Source of the DNA: Alphaproteobacteria bacterium
GTDB lineage: Bacteria > Pseudomonadota > Alphaproteobacteria > Micropepsales > Micropepsaceae
DNA length: 64,000 bases
NCBI GenBank assembly: GCA_017308475.1
Contig: JAFKEU010000005.1
Location: 1-64,000, forward strand
Direction: 5' to 3'
Below, piece by piece: positions 10,842-19,348 of this stretch (positions are counted from its first letter, which is position 1; the number at the start of each line of letters is the position of its first letter). A model generated the notes under the pieces. That model worked only from the letters and a program-made list of their open reading frames with translations. It had not been told where the DNA came from and did not search any database. Made by a program: the position numbers and the translations under genes.

Positions 10842-11243
10842 ATGGGTGGATGGACCTATATGCTGCGATGCGCGGATGGCAGCTTTTACGTAGGTTCGAC
10901 TTCGCATGGTGACGTGAATATCCGCGTCGCGGAGCACAACGAAGCCAGGTATGTTGGGTATACCTCGTCACGGCGCCCCGCGAATCTGGTTTGGTCCAAG
11001 TGGTTCGATGACTTGCGGGACGCGCATATCAAGGAGCGCCAAATCAAAGGTTGGAGCCGCGGAAAAAAGATGGCACTCATCCGCGGCGACATCGAAGAGC
11101 TAATGAGACTTTCCAGGCGGGGATCGGGAAAGCAAAAATCCTTACCGCGGCTTTCAAAAAGGCAAATGACCGACATGTTCCATTCTGCAGGGATTCGTCA
11201 TCCTGAGGTGGCCGCGCCGCGGCCCACGAAGGAGGACGAATGA
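10842..11243 (+). CDS. GIY-YIG nuclease superfamily protein inserted in the pur operon
   Basis: 133 aa from ATG 10842. Residues 3-85 are a compact single-domain GIY-YIG fold of the UPF0213/UvrC-N type: TYMLRCADGSFYVGST carries the Y-x9-YVG core, followed by an R-x2-EHN region and a Lys-rich WSRGKKMALIRGD. No partner domain is seen. Its last residues (GIRHPEVAAPRPTKEDE) are encoded by a dispersed intergenic repeat (gtcatcctgaggtggcc type), and another repeat relative lies just before the start at 10798-10840. The stop overlaps the purS start (ATGA), so it is probably co-transcribed with the purine genes although functionally unrelated. Confidence 0.8.
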   Translation: MGGWTYMLRCADGSFYVGSTSHGDVNIRVAEHNEARYVGYTSSRRPANLVWSKWFDDLRDAHIKERQIKGWSRGKKMALIRGDIEELMRLSRRGSGKQKSLPRLSKRQMTDMFHSAGIRHPEVAAPRPTKEDE

Positions 11244-11482
11244 AAGCGCGCGTATTCGTGACCCTGAAAAACGGTGTTCTCGATCCCCAGGGCAAGGCGA
11301 TCGGCCATGCCCTGAACGGGCTGGGCTTCGGCTCGGTCGGCGAGGTGCGCCAGGGCAAGGTGATCGACCTGGAACTGAACGAAACCGACGCCGGCAAGGC
11401 GAAGGCTGAACTCAAGGCCATGTGCGACAAGCTTCTGGCCAACACGGTGATCGAGAAATACGAGATCGAGTTGAAGGGTTGA
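11240..11482 (+). CDS. purS: FGAM synthase subunit PurS
   Basis: 80 aa, normal length. PurS bridges PurQ and PurL in the three-part phosphoribosylformylglycinamidine synthase. MKARVFVTLKNGVLDPQGKAI is the typical N-terminus, followed by the GFGSVGEVRQGKVIDLE strand pair. Its ATG overlaps the preceding stop by four bases, indicating translational coupling to the GIY-YIG gene. Confidence 0.95.
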   Translation: MKARVFVTLKNGVLDPQGKAIGHALNGLGFGSVGEVRQGKVIDLELNETDAGKAKAELKAMCDKLLANTVIEKYEIELKG

Positions 11483-11486
11483 GACT

Positions 11487-11560
11487 TGCAAGGGTCGCGC
11501 GTGAAACTGGATGGCCCGCACGCGCGTCGCTCCGCTCGCTGGCGGGCCATGACGAGGTTG
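11487..11560. repeat. Inverted intergenic repeat between purS and purQ
   Basis: The 82-bp purS-purQ gap is almost entirely a degenerate palindrome built around atggcccgc and gcgggccat, with cgcgcgtcgctccgctcg in the loop. It resembles other dispersed inverted repeats of this window (6560-6640 and 16181-16298). It would form a strong hairpin in the pur mRNA. No T-tract is present. Confidence 0.5.
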
Positions 11561-11564
11561 TAAA

Positions 11565-12227
11565 GTGAAATCCGCCGTCATCGTCTTTCCCGCCGCCAAT
11601 TGCGACCGCGACGCCAAGGTCGCGCTGGAGCAGATGACCGGCCAGGCACCCGCCATGGTCTGGCACCAGGACAGCGAATTGCCGGATGTCGATCTGGTGG
11701 TGCTGCCGGGCGGGTTTTCCTATGGCGACTATCTGCGCTGCGGGGCGATGGCCAGCCAATCCAGGGTGATGCAGGCCGTCAAGGCCCATGCCGACAAGGG
11801 CGGCATGGTGCTGGGCATCTGCAACGGCTTCCAGGTGCTGACCGAGTCGGGGCTTCTGCCCGGCGCGCTGATGCGCAATGCGGGCCTCAAATTCGTCTGC
11901 AAGCCGGTGACGCTGTCGGTGGAGGAGACGCAGAACGCCTTTGCCCGCCATTACGAAAAGGGCCAGGAGATCACCGTTCCGGTCGCCCATGGCGAGGGCA
12001 ATTACTATGCCGACGAGGAGACGCTGAACCGGCTGGAAGGCGAAGGCCGCGTGGTGTTCCGCTACAAGGGCAATCCCAACGGATCGGCGCGCGACATCGC
12101 CGGCATCCTGAACGACAAGCGCAATGTGCTGGGCATGATGCCCCATCCCGAACGGGTGGTAGACCCCGTCACCGGCGGAACAGACGGCCGCGCGCTGTTC
12201 CATAGCCTGATCGAAACGCTTTCCTGA
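11565..12227 (+). CDS. purQ: FGAM synthase glutaminase subunit PurQ
   Basis: 220 aa, normal length. A class I glutamine amidotransferase that supplies ammonia to PurL. The nucleophilic Cys lies in [13 protein letters not shown] (about residue 87), the oxyanion region in [14 protein letters not shown], and the catalytic His/Glu pair in MMPHPERV near the C-terminus. Nine bases separate it from purL. Confidence 0.97.
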   Translation: MKSAVIVFPAANCDRDAKVALEQMTGQAPAMVWHQDSELPDVDLVVLPGGFSYGDYLRCGAMASQSRVMQAVKAHADKGGMVLGICNGFQVLTESGLLPGALMRNAGLKFVCKPVTLSVEETQNAFARHYEKGQEITVPVAHGEGNYYADEETLNRLEGEGRVVFRYKGNPNGSARDIAGILNDKRNVLGMMPHPERVVDPVTGGTDGRALFHSLIETLS

Positions 12228-12235
12228 GAACCTAA

Positions 12236-14440
12236 ATGACCGCGATCACGCCGGAAATGGTCAAGGACCATGGCCTTTCCGAATCCGAATACCAGAAGAT
12301 CCTGGACCTGATGGGCCGGACGCCCACGCTGGTGGAGCTGGGCGTCTTTTCGGTGATGTGGTCGGAGCACTGCTCCTACAAGTCCACCCGCGCGCATCTG
12401 AAGAAGTTGCCGACCAAGGCACCCTGGGTGCTGCAGGGGCCCGGCGAGAATGCCGGGGTGATCGACATCGGCGACGGCGACGCCGCGATCTTCAAGATGG
12501 AAAGCCACAATCACCCCAGCTTCATCGAGCCCTATCAGGGCGCGGCGACCGGCGTGGGCGGCATCATGCGCGACGTCTTCACCATGGGCGCGCGCCCCAT
12601 CGCCATGATGAACGCGCTGCGCTTCGGCGAGCCGTCGCATCCGAAAACCCGCCATCTGGTTTCGGGTGTGGTCAGCGGCATCGGCGGCTATGGCAACTGC
12701 ATGGGCGTGCCCACCGTGGGCGGCGAGGTCAATTTCCACAAGAGCTACAACGGCAACATCCTGGTCAACGCCATGTGCGTCGGGCTCGCCAAGGCCGATA
12801 ACATCTTCTATTCGGCAGCGAAAGGCGCGGGCAATCCCGTGGTCTATATCGGCTCCAAGACCGGCCGCGACGGCATCCATGGCGCGACCATGGCCAGCGC
12901 GGAATTTGACGACGCATCCGAGGAAAAACGCCCCACCGTGCAGGTGGGCGATCCCTTCACCGAGAAGCTGCTGCTGGAAGCCTGCCTGGAACTGATGGCG
13001 ACCGACGCCATCATCGCCATTCAGGACATGGGCGCGGCGGGTCTGACGTCTTCGTCGGCCGAGATGGGCGACAAGGGCGGCAGCGGCATCGAGCTGGACC
13101 TGGACAAGGTGCCCCAGCGCGAAGCGAACATGACGGCGTACGAGATGATGCTGTCGGAGTCGCAGGAACGCATGCTGGCAGTTCTGAAGCCCGGCCGCGA
13201 AGCCGAGGCCGAAGCCATTTTCAAAAAATGGGAGCTGGATTTCGCCGTCATAGGCGTCACCACCGATACCAGGCGCCTGGTCGTGAAGCACAAGGCAGAA
13301 GTGGTGGCCGACATGCCCATCACCGCCCTGTCTGACGAGGCGCCGGTCTATGAGCGGCCTTATCAGCCGCGCGAACCCAAAGGCGGCGATGTTTCTTTCG
13401 ACAAATCGAAATCCGTACTGGCATCATTGAAGGCCATCCTGGCCGCGCCCGACATGGCCAGCCGCCGCTGGATCTGGGAACAGTATGACAACAGCGTGAT
13501 GAACGACACGGTGCAGCATCCGGGCGGTGATGCCGCGGTGGTGCGCGTGCACGGTTCCAGCAAGGCGCTGGCCATCACCACCGACGTGACGCCCCGATAT
13601 GCCAAGGCTGATCCGTACCAGGGCGGCGCGCAGGCCGTGGCGGAATCGTATCGCAACATCACCGCCGTCGGCGGTACTCCGCTGGCGGTGACCGACAATC
13701 TGAATTACGGCAATCCCCAGAAACCCGAGATCATGTGGGAGATCGTGGCGGGCATCGACGGCATCGGCGCGGCCTGCCGGGCGCTGGACTATCCGGTCAT
13801 CGGCGGCAACTGTTCCCTATATAACGAGACCAACGGCGAAGGCATCCTGCCCACGCCCGCCATCGGCGGAGTCGGCCTGTTGAAGGACGTCACCAAAATG
13901 GCCACCGTCGCCTTCAAGCGGCAGGGCGACGTGGTGATCGTGATCGGTGAGACCAAGGGCCATCTTGGCCAGTCGATCTACCTGCGCGAGATCGAGGGCC
14001 GTGAGGACGGCCCCGCGCCCAGGGTCGATCCGGCGCTGGAAAAGAAGCATGGCGATTTCGTGCGCGGCCTGATCGAACAGAGCCGCGTGGATACCTGCCA
14101 TGATGTGTCCGATGGTGGCCTGTTGGTCGCGGTGGCGGAAATGGCCATCGGTGGCGGCATCGGCGCCAGCATCGGTGTCGCCGGGCTTCCCGAGCCCATT
14201 CCCTTCTGGTTCGGCGAAGACCAGGCGCGTTATGTCATCGCCGCGCCGTTCGAAGAAGCGGACAGGATCATCGAGGAAGCGCGCGCCGCCTATATTTCCG
14301 TTGCCGCGCTGGGCAAAACCGGCGGCGACCGCCTGGTACTGGAAGACAGCAATAGTGTGTCCATTGCCGCCCTGAAGGCGGCCCATGAAGGCTGGTTCCC
14401 CAATTTCATGTCGGGCGAAGAAATCCCGATGACCAACTGA
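12236..14440 (+). CDS. purL: FGAM synthase ATP-dependent subunit PurL (small type)
   Basis: 734 aa, standard for the small PurL that needs separate PurS and PurQ. Two AIRS-type ATP-binding halves are visible. The N-terminal half carries [13 protein letters not shown] and [24 protein letters not shown]; the second half starts near residue 430 with [21 protein letters not shown] and includes the [15 protein letters not shown] motif. It makes FGAM from FGAR, ATP and ammonia delivered by PurQ. It is followed 11 bp later by bolA. Confidence 0.98.
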   Translation: MTAITPEMVKDHGLSESEYQKILDLMGRTPTLVELGVFSVMWSEHCSYKSTRAHLKKLPTKAPWVLQGPGENAGVIDIGDGDAAIFKMESHNHPSFIEPYQGAATGVGGIMRDVFTMGARPIAMMNALRFGEPSHPKTRHLVSGVVSGIGGYGNCMGVPTVGGEVNFHKSYNGNILVNAMCVGLAKADNIFYSAAKGAGNPVVYIGSKTGRDGIHGATMASAEFDDASEEKRPTVQVGDPFTEKLLLEACLELMATDAIIAIQDMGAAGLTSSSAEMGDKGGSGIELDLDKVPQREANMTAYEMMLSESQERMLAVLKPGREAEAEAIFKKWELDFAVIGVTTDTRRLVVKHKAEVVADMPITALSDEAPVYERPYQPREPKGGDVSFDKSKSVLASLKAILAAPDMASRRWIWEQYDNSVMNDTVQHPGGDAAVVRVHGSSKALAITTDVTPRYAKADPYQGGAQAVAESYRNITAVGGTPLAVTDNLNYGNPQKPEIMWEIVAGIDGIGAACRALDYPVIGGNCSLYNETNGEGILPTPAIGGVGLLKDVTKMATVAFKRQGDVVIVIGETKGHLGQSIYLREIEGREDGPAPRVDPALEKKHGDFVRGLIEQSRVDTCHDVSDGGLLVAVAEMAIGGGIGASIGVAGLPEPIPFWFGEDQARYVIAAPFEEADRIIEEARAAYISVAALGKTGGDRLVLEDSNSVSIAALKAAHEGWFPNFMSGEEIPMTN

Positions 14441-14451
14441 CAGGTGTCGCA

Positions 14452-14685
14452 ATGGGTATGAAGGGCAACGAGATCGAAGCCTATATCAAGGCCGCCTTCC
14501 CCGATGCGGAGGTCGAGATGCGCGACCTGGCCGGTGACGACAATCACTGGGCCGCCACGGTCAGATCATCCGCCTTCAAGGGCAAGACGCGCGTCGCCCA
14601 GCACCAGATGGTCTATGCCGCGCTGAAGGGCAACATGGGCGGCGTGCTGCATGCGTTGCAGTTGACCACTGTCGCCAAGGACTGA
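14452..14685 (+). CDS. BolA family protein
   Basis: 77 aa. Contains the BolA DNA/iron-cluster fold with the conserved FKGKTRVAQHQMVYAAL segment, including the His used to coordinate a [2Fe-2S] cluster shared with monothiol glutaredoxins. It starts 11 bp after purL. The partner glutaredoxin lies at 15835, separated by one oppositely oriented gene. Likely role is iron-sulfur cluster trafficking or iron sensing with that glutaredoxin. Confidence 0.92.
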   Translation: MGMKGNEIEAYIKAAFPDAEVEMRDLAGDDNHWAATVRSSAFKGKTRVAQHQMVYAALKGNMGGVLHALQLTTVAKD

Positions 14686-14792
14686 CCGGCGCCGGTTACA
14701 TTCTGTTTCAATCTGATTCGTGATCGGCGCCGCTGCTGGAGCAGCCGGCATCAGGCCAGGTGGCATTATACGGGCACGCACCCTGAATCCGG

Positions 14793-15752
14793 TCAGAGCA
14801 GATCGCCCCAGCTTCGCCGCCGCGCGCGGCGGTATGCATCCTTGTCGCGGCGGGCGACGAACCGGGCGCGCAAGCCGTCGCCGTCGCATAGTTTGAAGGT
14901 CAGGCCGGGCTTTTCCGTCAGCGGCGGCGAGAGAATGCGCGCGCCGCGCAGCAACGGCGCCGCGCGCGTCACCGCCAGATAGCTGTATCGCTCGTCCTCG
15001 AATGGCACGCTGGCGTCCTTGAGCACCATATGGTCGCGCGTGCGCGGCAGCCGCTGTGAGAAATGGCACCAGTCATTACCGGCCATCGGGCACGCATTGT
15101 CGTGGGTGCAGGGTGCGGCGATCATGCCGCCCTCTTCGATCAGCGCGGCGCGGGCGGCGCGGATACGGCCAAAGCCTGCCGGCGTGCCCGGTTCTACCAG
15201 CACCAGCGCCTTGCCTGCCCGCTGCCACAGCTTCAGCGCCAGCGCGGCTGCGCGGTCCTCCGGCAGTTCCGCAAGCACATAGCTGGCGACCACAAGCTCG
15301 GCGCCATCACCCGTTTCGGCATCTCCCGCCGCGATCCGGGCCGCCGCCAGCGGTCCGCCATCGGCCAGCCGCTGCGCCAGCGCACGCAGCGCCGGATTGT
15401 GGTCCAGCATGGTCACGGCGCCGAGCCCCGGCCACGCCGCGATCGCCGCCCAGGATGCGGTTCCCGGTCCGGCCCCCACATCCAGCAGGCTGGCGGGCGC
15501 GAATTCCGGCATCGCCTGTGCCAGGCGCGCGAACACGGCCGTGCAGGCGGCAAAGGTGGCGGGCATGCGCGCCAGGGCATAGGCCAGTGCGTCGGCACCC
15601 GTGACGATGGGCCGGCTGGTTCCCCCGCCGCGATAGGCCGTGGACTGGATTTGTGCCCGGACCGCCAGATCCTTGCGCGAAACGCCCTGAAGAGCCGCAT
15701 CCAGGGCGGCGGCCAAAGAGGATGGGAGCGCGGGCGGCAGGCTGGATTGCAT
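14793..15752 (-). CDS. Rsm22-like small-subunit rRNA methyltransferase family protein
   Basis: 319 aa. A Rossmann methyltransferase core (SLLDVGAGPGTASWAAIAAWPG about 92-113, SAM-binding) is followed by VVASYVLAELPEDRA and a C-terminal Cys-containing region (CTHDNACPMAGNDWCHF). The Cys cluster and overall plan match Rsm22, the mitochondrial small-ribosomal-subunit assembly factor and its alphaproteobacterial relatives. It sits antisense between bolA and grxD, which are usually neighbours. Target unproven. Confidence 0.82.
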   Translation of the reverse strand: MQSSLPPALPSSLAAALDAALQGVSRKDLAVRAQIQSTAYRGGGTSRPIVTGADALAYALARMPATFAACTAVFARLAQAMPEFAPASLLDVGAGPGTASWAAIAAWPGLGAVTMLDHNPALRALAQRLADGGPLAAARIAAGDAETGDGAELVVASYVLAELPEDRAAALALKLWQRAGKALVLVEPGTPAGFGRIRAARAALIEEGGMIAAPCTHDNACPMAGNDWCHFSQRLPRTRDHMVLKDASVPFEDERYSYLAVTRAAPLLRGARILSPPLTEKPGLTFKLCDGDGLRARFVARRDKDAYRRARRRSWGDLL

Positions 15753-15834
15753 GTATTTTCCAAGGCCTTGGGGCCGTCTTGACCCGTGGCCGCCCCATGC
15801 TTAGATCAAGCCTACGCTTTCAGAAAGGTGCCCC

Positions 15835-16170
15835 ATGTCCGACGTCCAGGCCCGCATCGCCGACGATGTTAAGAGCAACGATGTGCTGCTCTACATGAAG
15901 GGCACGCCCGCCTTTCCCCAGTGCGGCTTTTCCGCCGTGACGGTGCAGATCCTGTCCCATGTCGGGGTCAAGTTCAAAGCCGTGAATGTGCTGGAGGACC
16001 AGGAAGTGCGCGAGGGCATCAAGACCTTCTCCAACTGGCCGACCATTCCCCAGCTCTATGTGAAGGGCGAGTTCGTGGGCGGCGCCGACATCGTGCGCGA
16101 GATGTTCGAGCAGGAAGAGTTGGTGCCCTTCCTTGAAGAACGTGGTGTCGCGCTCGAGCCTGCGGCCTAG
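15835..16170 (+). CDS. grxD: Monothiol CGFS glutaredoxin (Grx4/GrxD type)
   Basis: 111 aa, single glutaredoxin domain with the CGFS active site (FPQCGFSAV, about residues 27-35), the WPTIPQLYVKGEFVGG cis-Pro/GSH site and GADIVREMFE. CGFS glutaredoxins bind a bridging [2Fe-2S] cluster with glutathione and BolA partners and deliver clusters; they have little oxidoreductase activity. The functional partner is the bolA gene at 14452. Confidence 0.96.
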   Translation: MSDVQARIADDVKSNDVLLYMKGTPAFPQCGFSAVTVQILSHVGVKFKAVNVLEDQEVREGIKTFSNWPTIPQLYVKGEFVGGADIVREMFEQEELVPFLEERGVALEPAA

Positions 16171-16180
16171 AAAACTTCCT

Positions 16181-16298
16181 GTCATCCCGGCCAAGCGCTG
16201 CGCCAGCAGCGCGCGAGCCGGGACCCATTTCGCAAGCAGGCCCGATGGGTCCCGGGTCTGCGCGGCATCGCCGCGCGCTGCAGTGCGCCCGGGATGAC
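16181..16298. repeat. Long complex inverted repeat after grxD
   Basis: 118-bp cruciform-capable element. Outer arms gtcatcccgg (16181-16190) and ccgggatgac (16289-16298) pair perfectly, and inner gggacccat / atgggtccc arms pair as well, with GC-rich inserts between. It fills the gap between the convergent grxD and GST genes. Likely a dispersed REP-like element; I see no coding capacity. Confidence 0.65.
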
Positions 16299-16307
16299 AA
16301 CGGGGCT

Positions 16308-16934
16308 TCATTTTCTCTGAAAATGCCGTTTCCACACTGCCCCGATGGCCGGGCGGCGTGAGACGCTCCTGGCCAGCGCCATCAGGCGCGGCAGGTGGGC
16401 CTCTTTCCAGTCGGGCTCCAGGCTCCAGCGGCTGAACATGGCCGCATAGATGTCCAGGATGGAAAAACCGCCGGCCAGGAACGTCTCACCCGCCATCATC
16501 CGCTCCACGATCAAAAGCCGCTCGCGGATGCGGTCGCGGGCGATGCGGCGGACGCCCTCCACATCGCAGCCGGGCGGGGCGAAGCGTTCGGGATAATCCA
16601 CGATCTCCACGATCGGATAGACCTCGCCCGCCATGAAGGCCAGCCAGCGATAGGCTTTCGCGCGGGCGGGACTTCCCAGCGGCGGCAACAGCCGCGCCTG
16701 GGGGAAGTGGTCGGCGATGGTCAGAAGGATCGCGGCGGATTCGGTGACGATCTCGCCTTCCGCCAGGCGCAGCGCCGGCATCTTGCCCGACGGATTGATG
16801 GCCAGGAAGGCGGGCTGTTTCTGCTCGTTTTTCTCCAGCGACACCAGTTCGAAGGCGTAAGGCGCCCCGGCCTCGGCCAGCGCGGCTTCGGCACTGAAGG
16901 CGCCCGATCCCAGATCCCCGTACAGCGTGTACAT
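16308..16934 (-). CDS. Glutathione S-transferase family protein
   Basis: 208 aa. N-terminal thioredoxin-fold domain (residues 1-80) with INPSGKMPALRLAEGEIVTESAAIL carrying the cis-Pro and Glu-Ser glutathione contacts, then an all-helical C-terminal domain ending in RWSLEPDWKEAHLPRLMALARSVSRRPA. The subclass (beta-like) and substrate cannot be fixed. Convergent with grxD. Confidence 0.9.
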   Translation of the reverse strand: MYTLYGDLGSGAFSAEAALAEAGAPYAFELVSLEKNEQKQPAFLAINPSGKMPALRLAEGEIVTESAAILLTIADHFPQARLLPPLGSPARAKAYRWLAFMAGEVYPIVEIVDYPERFAPPGCDVEGVRRIARDRIRERLLIVERMMAGETFLAGGFSILDIYAAMFSRWSLEPDWKEAHLPRLMALARSVSRRPAIGAVWKRHFQRK

Positions 16935-16989
16935 GCGCGGCCCCAGCCCGATCGCTTCGGGGAAAGCCTAGCGCGGTTGTGCAAAAGAA

Positions 16990-17018
16990 AAAGCCCGCGA
17001 GCCATGCCCGCGGGCTTT
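16990..17018 (-). terminator. Intrinsic terminator of rpsD
   Basis: 10-bp perfect stem aaagcccgcg / cgcgggcttt with a 9-nt loop. On the minus strand the stem is followed by a T-rich run (gggctttttctttt), the classic rho-independent layout, 20 bp beyond the rpsD stop. Confidence 0.88.
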
Positions 17019-17038
17019 GTCTGGCATGTGAAAGCGAA

Positions 17039-17653
17039 TTAACGCGAGTAGAATTCGACGATCAGGTGCGGCTCCATCTGGACGGCATAGGGCACGTCGG
17101 CCAGCTTGGGGGTGCGCAGCAGCTTGACCGAACGGCCTTCATGGACTTCCAGATAGTCGGGCGTGTCGCGCTCGGCCGACTTGGAGGCTTCCAGCACCAG
17201 CGCCATCTCGCGCGCCTTGTCGGACAGCTCGATCTGGTCCTTGTCGGTGACGTGATAGGAGGCGATGGTGACGCGGCGGCCATTGACCTTCACATGGCCG
17301 TGGCTGACCAGTTGGCGGGCGGCGAAGGGCGTCGGCACGAACTTGGCGCGATACACGACGGTGTCGAGACGTGTCTCAAGCAGGCCGATCATGTTCTCGC
17401 CGGTGTCGCCGGGGCGGCGCGAGGCGTCGGTGTAGTATTTGCGGAACTGCCGCTCGGTGATGTTGCCGTAATAGCCCTTCAGCTTCTGCTTGGCCTGAAG
17501 CTGGGTGCCATAGTCGGAGAGCTTCTTGGCGCGGCGCTGGCCGTGCTGGCCCGGGCCATAGGAGCGCTTGTTGACGGGGCTCTTGGGACGGCCCCAGAGA
17601 TTCTCGCCGACGCGGCGGTCGAGCTTGTACTTGGAATTGGCGCGCTTGCTCAT
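17039..17653 (-). CDS. rpsD: 30S ribosomal protein S4
   Basis: 204 aa from the ATG at 17653 (protein starts [21 protein letters not shown]), preceded by AAAGAGACA. Primary 16S rRNA-binding protein of the small subunit. The N-terminal domain and the S4 RNA-binding domain ([20 protein letters not shown]...HVKVNGRRV, about 95-130) are intact. It is a single-gene unit with its own terminator, as in many alphaproteobacteria. Confidence 0.98.
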   Translation of the reverse strand: MSKRANSKYKLDRRVGENLWGRPKSPVNKRSYGPGQHGQRRAKKLSDYGTQLQAKQKLKGYYGNITERQFRKYYTDASRRPGDTGENMIGLLETRLDTVVYRAKFVPTPFAARQLVSHGHVKVNGRRVTIASYHVTDKDQIELSDKAREMALVLEASKSAERDTPDYLEVHEGRSVKLLRTPKLADVPYAVQMEPHLIVEFYSR

Positions 17654-17761
17654 GCTTGTCTCTTTTCGTCGAATTTCGGACCGGACACGCCATCGAGGCC
17701 GCCGGAAGGCGCGCACTTATACGGATGCTTCTGTCCAAGTCAAACGGTCACAACCACAAGT

Positions 17762-17989
17762 TTAGCGACCCCTTTCTCCTATAGCAAAATCAATGGCTTG
17801 TTCTATGCAGTGCCCCCGTTTCGGCGCGGACGCGATCTGGCCTGAAGGCCGGGCAGGCGGGCGCGGGGTTTGGGCACCCGCGGCTTCGGTGACTTGTGCC
17901 ACAGGCGCGGCATCCTTTTTCCGGCTTTTCCGCAGGGAAATCCGGACGGTTTTTTTGCCCCCTCCCCCTTTATCCACGCCCTGCGTCAT
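17762..17989 (-). CDS. Possible small basic protein, unknown function
   Basis: 75 aa from the ATG at 17989, preceded at 7-nt spacing by GGAAGG. Sequence is Lys/Arg-rich at the N-terminus (GGGGKKTVRISLRKSRKKD), then Ala/Pro-rich, ending KRGHCIEQAIDFAIGERGR. No recognised domain. The good ribosome site and lack of a competing gene on the other strand are the only support; it could be spurious. Confidence 0.4.
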   Translation of the reverse strand: MTQGVDKGGGGKKTVRISLRKSRKKDAAPVAQVTEAAGAQTPRPPARPSGQIASAPKRGHCIEQAIDFAIGERGR

Positions 17990-18049
17990 TGGTTTGCCTT
18001 CCATCACCAAGAAGGAAGTGTGGCTCGAACCGGTGTGGACAGGGAGGTG

Positions 18050-18241
18050 GATTTCCCGCCTGAAGGCTCAAGGCGAAACGCTGGAAAACCATGTGCACAT
18101 GGTCACCCTCTAGCCTGCTGGTATAACTTCGCCCGGATTAACAGGGCCGTTCGTATGTCTCCGGCAATGGCTTGTGGCTCTCAGTGGCGGCTTTGGGACA
18201 TTGCGATATTGTGAAGCTGATTGAAGATTGGGAGGCAGCAG
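18050..18241 (+). pseudogene. IS1-like transposase, decayed C-terminal fragment A
   Basis: Two reading frames together recall the end of an IS1-family-type DDE transposase: LKAQGETLENHVHMVTL (18060-18113), then after a frameshift WYNFARINRAVRMSPAMACG (from 18119). A further one-base loss near 18201 breaks the DI-VKLIEDWEA tail, which continues in another frame to 18241. The rest of the element is absent. Related tails occur at 18931 and 19201. Confidence 0.6.
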
Positions 18242-18242
18242 C

Positions 18243-18470
18243 GTGACACAGCTAGGGCTGCTTGGGTTCGGTCTCTTGGTGCTAGCGGCGACCATGTTTA
18301 TCGCGCGCTGGGGCCTGAAAAAGACTGACCAAATGAGGATTAAGGGCTTCCCCCAGGTTTTTGACAGAGAAACCTATCCGGCTTTTTTTGACGTCTGGGA
18401 AAAGACGGCCGCATGGACGGCGATCATCTCGCTCGTTCTTGGAATCGTGCTCTTGGTCACGCAACCCTAG
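18243..18470 (+). CDS. Small two-helix membrane protein, unknown
   Basis: 75 aa from GTG 18243, which lies 7 nt after a GGGAGG site within the decayed transposase tail. Two hydrophobic segments (LGLLGFGLLVLAATMFIARW near the N-terminus and TAAWTAIISLVLGIVLLV at the C-terminus) flank a polar loop containing RIKGFPQVFDRETYPAFFDVW. No family recognised. It sits between transposase fragment A and a strong inverted repeat at 18470, like a passenger gene of an IS remnant. Confidence 0.6.
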   Translation: MTQLGLLGFGLLVLAATMFIARWGLKKTDQMRIKGFPQVFDRETYPAFFDVWEKTAAWTAIISLVLGIVLLVTQP

Positions 18471-18515
18471 GTCAAACTGTACCAGTGCCCGCTGTTCGGC
18501 ACTGGTGCAGTTGGC
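18470..18515. repeat. Inverted repeat E1 (possible IS end or terminator)
   Basis: An imperfect palindrome of two arms of about 20 bp: ggtcaaactgtaccagtgcc on the left faces ggcactggtgcagttggcc on the right across an 8-nt loop. A close copy lies at 19894-19940 and a degenerate half copy at 19179. Repetition after each of three small genes suggests element ends; the shape would also terminate transcription from both sides. Confidence 0.6.
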
Positions 18516-18542
18516 CGAAAGGTAGGATTGCACGAATCCGGC

Positions 18543-18830
18543 CTATAGCCTGAAATAGGCTACCGGGCTGAAAGCCAAGACGAGCGCCGCCCCTTGGAGA
18601 ACCAGCCGGGCGGCTACCGAGCCCTGGCGCTTCCAGTCCGCCGTGACCAGATACCCCACGATAAAGGGCATTTGAGCCAGGATCAGGAGCCAAAAGACTT
18701 TGAACCCTAAGCCCTCATCACCGCCGGTCTTGGCACCCCCGGCAACGTTGCCAAGGACCCAGACACAGGCCACGAGAGACAGGATCAGCGGAACGGCGGC
18801 ACAGATGCGATTGACGCTTTGGCGGTTCAT
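18543..18830 (-). CDS. Small three-helix membrane protein, unknown
   Basis: 95 aa from ATG 18830, preceded by GGAGG at 5-nt spacing. Three hydrophobic helices (ICAAVPLILSLVACVWVLG, VFWLLILAQMPFIVGYLV, AARLVLQGAALVLAFSPVAYF) with short loops. No recognised family. It is the only gene of this patch on the minus strand, in the gap between transposase fragments A and B. Confidence 0.6.
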   Translation of the reverse strand: MNRQSVNRICAAVPLILSLVACVWVLGNVAGGAKTGGDEGLGFKVFWLLILAQMPFIVGYLVTADWKRQGSVAARLVLQGAALVLAFSPVAYFRL

Positions 18831-18930
18831 GGTGACCTCCACAATGCAAGCCAGAAAGGCACCATACGCCCATGCGGGCCCAAAGGCGAAAAGCGCAAGG
18901 CCGACGCGATGCGCATGATACAGTAGCACA

Positions 18931-18959
18931 TCGTGAAGCTGATCGAGGAAGGGAAAGCC
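18931..18959 (+). pseudogene. IS1-like transposase tail fragment B
   Basis: About 29 bp encoding IVKLIEEGKA in the position where the longer fragments A and C have DIVKLIEDWEAA and DIVNLIEEWEA. It directly precedes the start codon of the next small gene and includes its Shine-Dalgarno sequence (GAGGAAGGG). Short on its own; the call depends on comparison with A and C. Confidence 0.45.
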
Positions 18960-19178
18960 ATGGCAGCGATCACTGACCCTCTGTTAATGGCAGGAATAGT
19001 ATTTTCCCTTGGCATGGCGGTGACGTCGCTGCTCCCAAATGCGGGAGGCGATGCGGGCGAGATCGACGCCAGGATCGTTTTCCGCCTGTTGCTCGGCCCG
19101 CTCTGCCTTGCGGCCCTGATCCTTGTCCTGGATGGGGTGGCGAACCATTTGTATTTGGTCAGGTGGTTGCTACCCTAG
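18960..19178 (+). CDS. Small two-helix membrane protein, unknown
   Basis: 72 aa from ATG 18960 (strong upstream GAGGAAGGG). Two hydrophobic segments (LLMAGIVFSLGMAVTSLLP and FRLLLGPLCLAALILVLDGVA) with an acidic linker GGDAGEIDARI. No family recognised. Shares plan and placement, but not sequence, with the small gene at 18243. Confidence 0.55.
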   Translation: MAAITDPLLMAGIVFSLGMAVTSLLPNAGGDAGEIDARIVFRLLLGPLCLAALILVLDGVANHLYLVRWLLP

Positions 19179-19200
19179 CTCAAATCGTGCCGGTGCTTCC

Positions 19201-19329
19201 ATTTGCGACTTCGCCCGGATCAACAGCGCCGTTCGTATGTCCCCGGCCATGGCTTGCGGCCTCGAACAGCGCCTTTGGGAAATTGGCGATATTGTTAATT
19301 TGATCGAGGAGTGGGAGGCTACCGTTTAA
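19201..19329 (+). pseudogene. IS1-like transposase tail fragment C
   Basis: Uninterrupted reading frame DFARINSAVRMSPAMACGLEQ followed by RLWEIGDIVNLIEEWEATV and a stop at 19327. This is the intact version of fragment A and corresponds to the last 45 or so residues of an alphaproteobacterial IS1-like transposase (NFARIHKTLRVTPAMAAG-type tail). No upstream catalytic part is present. Confidence 0.6.
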
Positions 19330-19348
19330 GGGCATTTAGGGGGTGTAA

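Noticed and set aside
16181..16298. Structured regulatory RNA after grxD
   Set aside because: The symmetry is explained by a repeat-type palindrome between convergent genes; no promoter is visible and similar repeats recur elsewhere.
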